DNA of 10,843 nucleotides from Prevotella sp. (GTDB taxonomy: Bacteria > Bacteroidota > Bacteroidia > Bacteroidales > Bacteroidaceae), in contig JAEEZP010000174.1 in assembly GCA_016291915.1 (NCBI GenBank), positions 1 through 10,843 of the forward strand. Direction: 5' to 3'. The notes under the pieces were generated by a model. The model saw only the letters and a program-made list of their open reading frames with translations, made no database searches and was not told where the DNA came from. Both the position numbers and the translations under genes were made by a program. Shown here in pieces: positions 8,105-10,843 of the stretch. Positions within the stretch are counted from its first letter, which is position 1, and each line of letters starts with the position of its first letter.

Positions 8105-9055
8105 TTACACCACATTAACGGGATGACCATTAACAAAGGCAATAACATTATTAATGACGACATCCACCAACCTACTACGTGCCTCATGGGTAGCCCAAGC
8201 GATGTGTGGGGTGATGAACGCATTATCACATTGTAACAGGGGATTGTCAGCCTTAGGTGGTTCCTCGCTCAGCACATCAGCACAGTAGGCTTGCAGCCGT
8301 TTGTTATGCAGTGCCTCTGCCACATCCTCCTCGTTGATAAGTGGTCCACGCCCTGTATTGATCACGATAGCAGAAGGTTTCATCTGATTAATCGTGTTAC
8401 GGTTAATGAGATGACGGGTGCTATCGGTCAACGGGCAATGCAAGGTGATGACATCACTATGGGTGAAGAGGTCGTCCAATGACTGTCTGGTGATATAGTC
8501 AGGAAGACTGTCTGCCGACTTACTCGAAAATGCCGTTACCTTCATGCCAAAGGCATGTGCCACAGCTGCCACACGACTGCCGATATTCCCCAGTCCGACG
8601 ATACCCAATGTCTTTCCTGCCAGTTCAGTAAGCAGTGAGTCCCAATAACAGAAATCCTCACTGACGACCCACTGTCCTTCTCTCACCTCCTGCGCATAAT
8701 GCTCCGTACGGTTGGTAATAGTAAGGAGATGAGCGAAGACGGTCTGTACGACGCTCTCCGTACTGTAAGCAGGCACATTGGTAACGATGATGCCCCGTTG
8801 GTGAGCTTCTTCCACATCAACGACATTATAACCGGTAGCAGTCACGCCGATGTATTTCAGACGAGGTAACTGTTCCAGTTCTTCCCGCCAAAGACAGACT
8901 TTATTAGTGAGAATGATGTCTGCCTCTTTGGCACGATGGATTGTTTCTTCTTTTGGTGTACGGTCATAGACAGTGAGCCTTCCCACCTGCTCGAGTCTTT
9001 TCCAGGAGAGATCCCCAGGATTGGCCGCATGACCATCAAGGATAACTATCTTCAT
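8105..9055 (-). CDS. D-2-hydroxyacid dehydrogenase (glycerate/hydroxypyruvate reductase-like)
   Basis: The 316-residue protein matches the usual family length. It has the split substrate domain plus a central Rossmann domain with GIVGLGNIGSRVA (G154, G156, G159). The catalytic triad is visible: R236 in INTGRGPLI, E265 in DVLSEEP, and H284 in TPHIAWAT. The second Rossmann strand ends VTAFSSK, without the aspartate that usually marks NAD preference, so NADP(H) use is possible. The family interconverts 2-oxoacids and D-2-hydroxyacids. The spacing of motifs resembles glycerate dehydrogenase/hydroxypyruvate reductase, but glyoxylate, phenylpyruvate or other substrates cannot be excluded. It has no signal peptide and should be cytoplasmic. 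It starts 5 bp after the stop of the secreted-protein gene and is followed 15 bp later by the acetyltransferase, so the three genes are co-transcribed. Nothing ties it directly to pectin catabolism. Confidence 0.9.
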   Translation of the reverse strand: MKIVILDGHAANPGDLSWKRLEQVGRLTVYDRTPKEETIHRAKEADIILTNKVCLWREELEQLPRLKYIGVTATGYNVVDVEEAHQRGIIVTNVPAYSTESVVQTVFAHLLTITNRTEHYAQEVREGQWVVSEDFCYWDSLLTELAGKTLGIVGLGNIGSRVAAVAHAFGMKVTAFSSKSADSLPDYITRQSLDDLFTHSDVITLHCPLTDSTRHLINRNTINQMKPSAIVINTGRGPLINEEDVAEALHNKRLQAYCADVLSEEPPKADNPLLQCDNAFITPHIAWATHEARSRLVDVVINNVIAFVNGHPVNVV

Positions 9056-9060
9056 GACTG

Positions 9061-9642
9061 TTATTTTGTACGGTTTAACGTAAACTTCTTATTATCCATT
9101 TTGCCGTAAAGCTGCTTACCATCTTTGCTGAGATAAAGTGTGTCACGGTCATTTCCACCCTCATCGATATAGATGGTATTACCTTTTACCACATATTTGC
9201 CTTTCTGGGCAGGCATCACAGCCAAGGCAGCTTTAAACAACTTACGTTTAGCCCAACCTATTCCGGCAGCCTTCATGACAGCTTCATCCATCTTCATATC
9301 AGCCTTCATCACCAACTCCTTATCACTCTTGAAGGTGACGGTGACAGCTGTTTTCATGCCTTTCTTCATGGCTTTCATCATTTCCTGTCCTTCCTTTATT
9401 TTCTTGTCAATCACAGCCAACTCCTGCTGATTCAGTTTACGCCCCAGCTTCTTTTCGCCCTTGGCTATTGCCTCAGCTCTTGTCTTTGCCAATTGTGCAT
9501 CTGCATCTTTCACCAAATCATTCATCTCGGCCGCCAAAATATTGGGATTATAATACTCGCGCCCGGTAAGATCTTTCTGAGCAAATACAGACGTTGCACC
9601 AACTGTCAACAAGAACAGAAATAAAAAAACAAACTTTCTCAT
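9061..9642 (-). CDS. Small secreted protein of unknown function
   Basis: The product has 193 residues and I do not recognise a named family. Residues 1-21 are a clear signal peptide (MRKFVFLFLFLLTVGATSVFA/QKD) with no lipobox, so the protein should be released to the periplasm or exported. Residues 30-115 are highly charged and lysine-rich with predicted long helices (ILAAEMNDLVKDADAQLAKT, then KKIKEGQEMMKAMKKGMK). The segment TAVTVTFKSDKELVMKADMKM and the C-terminal part (KYVVKGNTIYIDEGGNDRDTLYLSKDGKQLYGKM) look like short beta strands with turns, reminiscent of lipocalin-like or META-type small beta proteins. That resemblance is only an impression. It is the first gene of the minus-strand operon, directly after the promoter element at 9666-9673. 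Its stop is 5 bp before the dehydrogenase start. Confidence 0.8.
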   Translation of the reverse strand: MRKFVFLFLFLLTVGATSVFAQKDLTGREYYNPNILAAEMNDLVKDADAQLAKTRAEAIAKGEKKLGRKLNQQELAVIDKKIKEGQEMMKAMKKGMKTAVTVTFKSDKELVMKADMKMDEAVMKAAGIGWAKRKLFKAALAVMPAQKGKYVVKGNTIYIDEGGNDRDTLYLSKDGKQLYGKMDNKKFTLNRTK

Positions 9643-9665
9643 ATCACCCTTATTATAAATTGATG

Positions 9666-9673
9666 CAAAGATA
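9666..9673 (-). promoter_or_regulatory. Bacteroidota -7 promoter element for the minus-strand operon
   Basis: On the minus strand the sequence reads TATCTTTG, an exact TAnnTTTG match, ending about 23 bp before the ATG of the secreted-protein gene. Twenty bp further upstream, at 9694-9697, lies CTTG, a one-mismatch version of the -33 TTTG box. Spacing and position fit a real promoter. The leader would be short, under about 20 nt. Confidence 0.7.
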
Positions 9674-9690
9674 TATAAAAAAACTTTTTC

Positions 9691-9706
9691 TTACAAGTAT
9701 TTGTAA
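9691..9706. promoter_or_regulatory. 16-bp near-palindrome between divergent promoters, possible operator
   Basis: The sequence TTACAAGTATTTGTAA has two perfect 6-bp arms (TTACAA/TTGTAA) around GTAT, with 14 of 16 positions symmetric. It is centred almost exactly between the two -7 elements, about 25 bp from each, and contains both -33 boxes: CTTG on the minus strand at 9694-9697 and TTTG on the plus strand at 9700-9703. A protein bound here could affect both directions at once. No regulator gene is visible in the window. The symmetry might simply come from two back-to-back -33 boxes. Confidence 0.5.
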
Positions 9707-9730
9707 CAAAAGAAATTATTACTATCTTTG
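9700..9730 (+). promoter_or_regulatory. Bacteroidota promoter for the lipoprotein/PNPOx gene
   Basis: TTTG at 9700-9703 and TATCTTTG at 9723-9730 are separated by 19 bp. They match the Bacteroidota -33 TTTG and -7 TAnnTTTG elements at the expected distance. The -7 element ends 28 bp before the ATG at 9759. This promoter is a main reason to reject earlier in-frame starts for that gene, since those would lie upstream of the promoter. Confidence 0.75.
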
Positions 9731-9758
9731 CAAGAAAGAAGAACAAATCACGTCGTAC

Positions 9759-10655
9759 ATGAAAGAGAAAGTTATAAAAAACAGTAGTGCCATTGCATTT
9801 TTTGTATTATTATTTGTGATGATGGCATGCAACAGCGGGTCTGCCGTTGATGCACAGAATGGTAATGGGACACCGAAGGAAGTAACCTTCGATGTAGCCA
9901 AGAACTATTTCTTCAACAAAGGTCAGGAGATTCCTGCCAACCCGAAGATCACCACGCAAGAGGAGTTTGAGAAACTCTTTGGCATGGCTGCAGTGATGGG
10001 TAAAGACGGTAAGCCCACGGAGATTGATTTCAGCAAACAGTTTGTGTTAGCCCTCGTACAACCCATCACTGACATCAACACAGAGATTGTCCCAGTGAAG
10101 GTGGAAGAGCAGGGTGATACGCTGAAATACACCTATGAGGTGAAGACGGGTGAAAAACAGTCGTTCAGCATGCAACCGTTGTCAATCATCATCCTCGACA
10201 AACAATATGAAAACAAGGAAATCATCTTAATAAACGATCAACTTATGAAAGAGAACATGAAAGAGGTTCAGGCATATCTGAAAGAATGCGGTGCTTTCTT
10301 CATCGCCACTGTTGACGGTGACCAGCCACGTGTACGTCCCTTCGGTGTATCCGAGATTATCAACGACCGCCTGTATATCATGACGGGTAAGGTGAAAGAC
10401 GTATATAAGCAGATGGCCGCCAATGGTAAGTTTGAGATCTGCGCCCTGAAACCGTCAGGTTCTGAATGGATGCGACTGAGCGGTACCTTGGTGAATGATG
10501 AGACACTGGCTGTGAAGGAAGAATTTCTGAATCGTAATGAGGGCCTGAAATCGATGTACAAAGCCGACGATGATAACATGGCTGTGCTCTACATTACCAA
10601 TGCCACAGCCCGCTTCTGCTCATTCGCAGCTCCTGAGAGGAAAGTTAATTTTTAA
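9759..10655 (+). CDS. Lipoprotein fused to a pyridoxamine-5'-phosphate-oxidase-like domain (possible two-gene fusion)
   Basis: The reading frame gives 298 residues from the ATG at 9759. The open frame extends upstream to 9594, but those codons lie before the promoter and overlap the divergent gene. Residues 1-25 form a lipoprotein signal peptide ending FVMMAC, with C25 as the likely lipidated residue. Residues about 40-156 form a small domain (DVAKNYFFNKGQEIP, EEFEKLFGMAAVMG, DFSKQFVLALVQP) that resembles PrcB_C-like Bacteroidota lipoproteins; this assignment is tentative. From M167 a complete PNPOx-like FMN-binding domain of about 132 residues follows (MKEVQAYLKECGAFFIATV, QPRVRPFGVSEI, LYIMTGKVKDVYKQM), a family usually found in the cytoplasm and acting in flavin-linked redox reactions. 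An exported flavin domain would be odd. The junction DNA at 10221-10233 would give a tandem stop if one T were absent, so this may be two genes joined by a single-base change or error. Confidence 0.8.
   Translation: MKEKVIKNSSAIAFFVLLFVMMACNSGSAVDAQNGNGTPKEVTFDVAKNYFFNKGQEIPANPKITTQEEFEKLFGMAAVMGKDGKPTEIDFSKQFVLALVQPITDINTEIVPVKVEEQGDTLKYTYEVKTGEKQSFSMQPLSIIILDKQYENKEIILINDQLMKENMKEVQAYLKECGAFFIATVDGDQPRVRPFGVSEIINDRLYIMTGKVKDVYKQMAANGKFEICALKPSGSEWMRLSGTLVNDETLAVKEEFLNRNEGLKSMYKADDDNMAVLYITNATARFCSFAAPERKVNF
10245..10655 (+). other. PNPOx-like FMN-binding module with its own candidate start codons
   Basis: This part of the preceding frame would make a normal stand-alone protein. In-frame ATGs lie at 10245 (M163) and 10257 (M167), and M167 fits the usual start of short PNPOx/NimA-like proteins (MKEVQAYLKECG). 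The product would be 136 or 132 residues and cytoplasmic. The typical early motif FFIATVDGDQPRVRPFG lies at residues 180-196 of the fused frame. The AT-rich DNA at 10201-10262 looks more like an intergenic stretch than a designed linker. The substrate or flavin reaction is not predictable; some relatives reduce nitro compounds, others bind FMN or F420 without a known role. Confidence 0.6.
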
Positions 10656-10661
10656 CAACGG

Positions 10662-10843
10662 ATGCAACTCATCGTCAAGCATTTCAAGGAACTGTCTTTA
10701 GAAGAGTTACACGACATCTACCGCTTACGTGTAGCGGTATTTGTCGTGGAGCAGGACTGTCCGTATCAGGAGATTGACGGCAAGGACAAGAATGCTTATC
10801 ATGTTTGGTTATCCGACGAAGAGGGTATTCAGGCATATCTGCG
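10662..10843 (+). CDS. ElaA-type GNAT N-acetyltransferase, N-terminal fragment
   Basis: Sixty complete codons are visible before the window ends. The gene starts with ATG at 10662, 6 bp after the preceding stop, which indicates co-transcription with the lipoprotein/PNPOx frame. The segment ELSLEELHDIYRLRVAVFVVEQDCPYQEIDGKD is the hallmark N-terminus of the ElaA branch of GNAT acetyltransferases, followed by the expected H-x-W strand (AYHVWLSDEEGIQAYLR). These cytoplasmic enzymes use acetyl-CoA to acetylate an amine. The physiological acceptor of ElaA proteins is not established. The acetyl-CoA-binding motif lies beyond the window and cannot be inspected. Confidence 0.88.
   Translation, partial: MQLIVKHFKELSLEELHDIYRLRVAVFVVEQDCPYQEIDGKDKNAYHVWLSDEEGIQAYL

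Noticed and set aside
9594..9758. A 55-residue upstream extension of the lipoprotein frame
   Set aside because: It would begin inside the divergent secreted-protein gene and upstream of a well-formed promoter, and it would bury the lipoprotein signal peptide.

Overview
The window looks like a chromosomal segment of a Bacteroidota gut commensal, most likely Prevotella/Segatella or a close relative. The evidence is secreted carbohydrate-active enzymes with Bacteroidota-like signal peptides, TAnnTTTG promoter elements in place of sigma70 boxes, little Shine-Dalgarno sequence, and protein families common in Prevotella. The genus is inferred from general family resemblance, not from a search.

Region 1 (1-7497, + strand) is part of a polysaccharide utilisation locus. 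In order it carries the 3' end of a GH105 unsaturated rhamnogalacturonyl hydrolase, a GH2 beta-galactosidase-like enzyme, a GH106 alpha-L-rhamnosidase, a 289-bp spacer with a 22-bp tandem repeat and a likely promoter, and a second GH2 enzyme with the N-x-K uronate-recognition motif of beta-glucuronidases. This set fits breakdown of rhamnogalacturonan I (RG-I) or a similar rhamnose- and uronate-rich pectin fragment. GH105 removes the unsaturated uronate left by a lyase, GH106 removes the exposed rhamnose, and the two GH2 enzymes trim galactose-type and glucuronate-type decorations. No SusC/SusD pair, polysaccharide lyase or regulator lies in the window.

Region 2 (7535-9642, - strand) is a tight three-gene operon read right to left: a small secreted protein of unknown function, a D-2-hydroxyacid dehydrogenase, and a LacA/Maa-type sugar O-acetyltransferase. 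Gaps are 5 and 15 bp. It converges on the second GH2 gene.

Region 3 (9759 to window end, + strand) is divergent from region 2. The first gene encodes a lipoprotein whose reading frame runs into a pyridoxamine-5'-phosphate-oxidase-like (FMN-binding) domain. Six bp later comes an ElaA-type GNAT acetyltransferase cut by the window end. The two divergent units are served by back-to-back Bacteroidota promoters with a 16-bp near-perfect palindrome centred between them.

The items most worth a second look are the lipoprotein/PNPOx fusion, which removal of one T would split into two genes at a tandem stop, the palindrome shared by the divergent promoters, and the tandem repeat inside the pectin locus.
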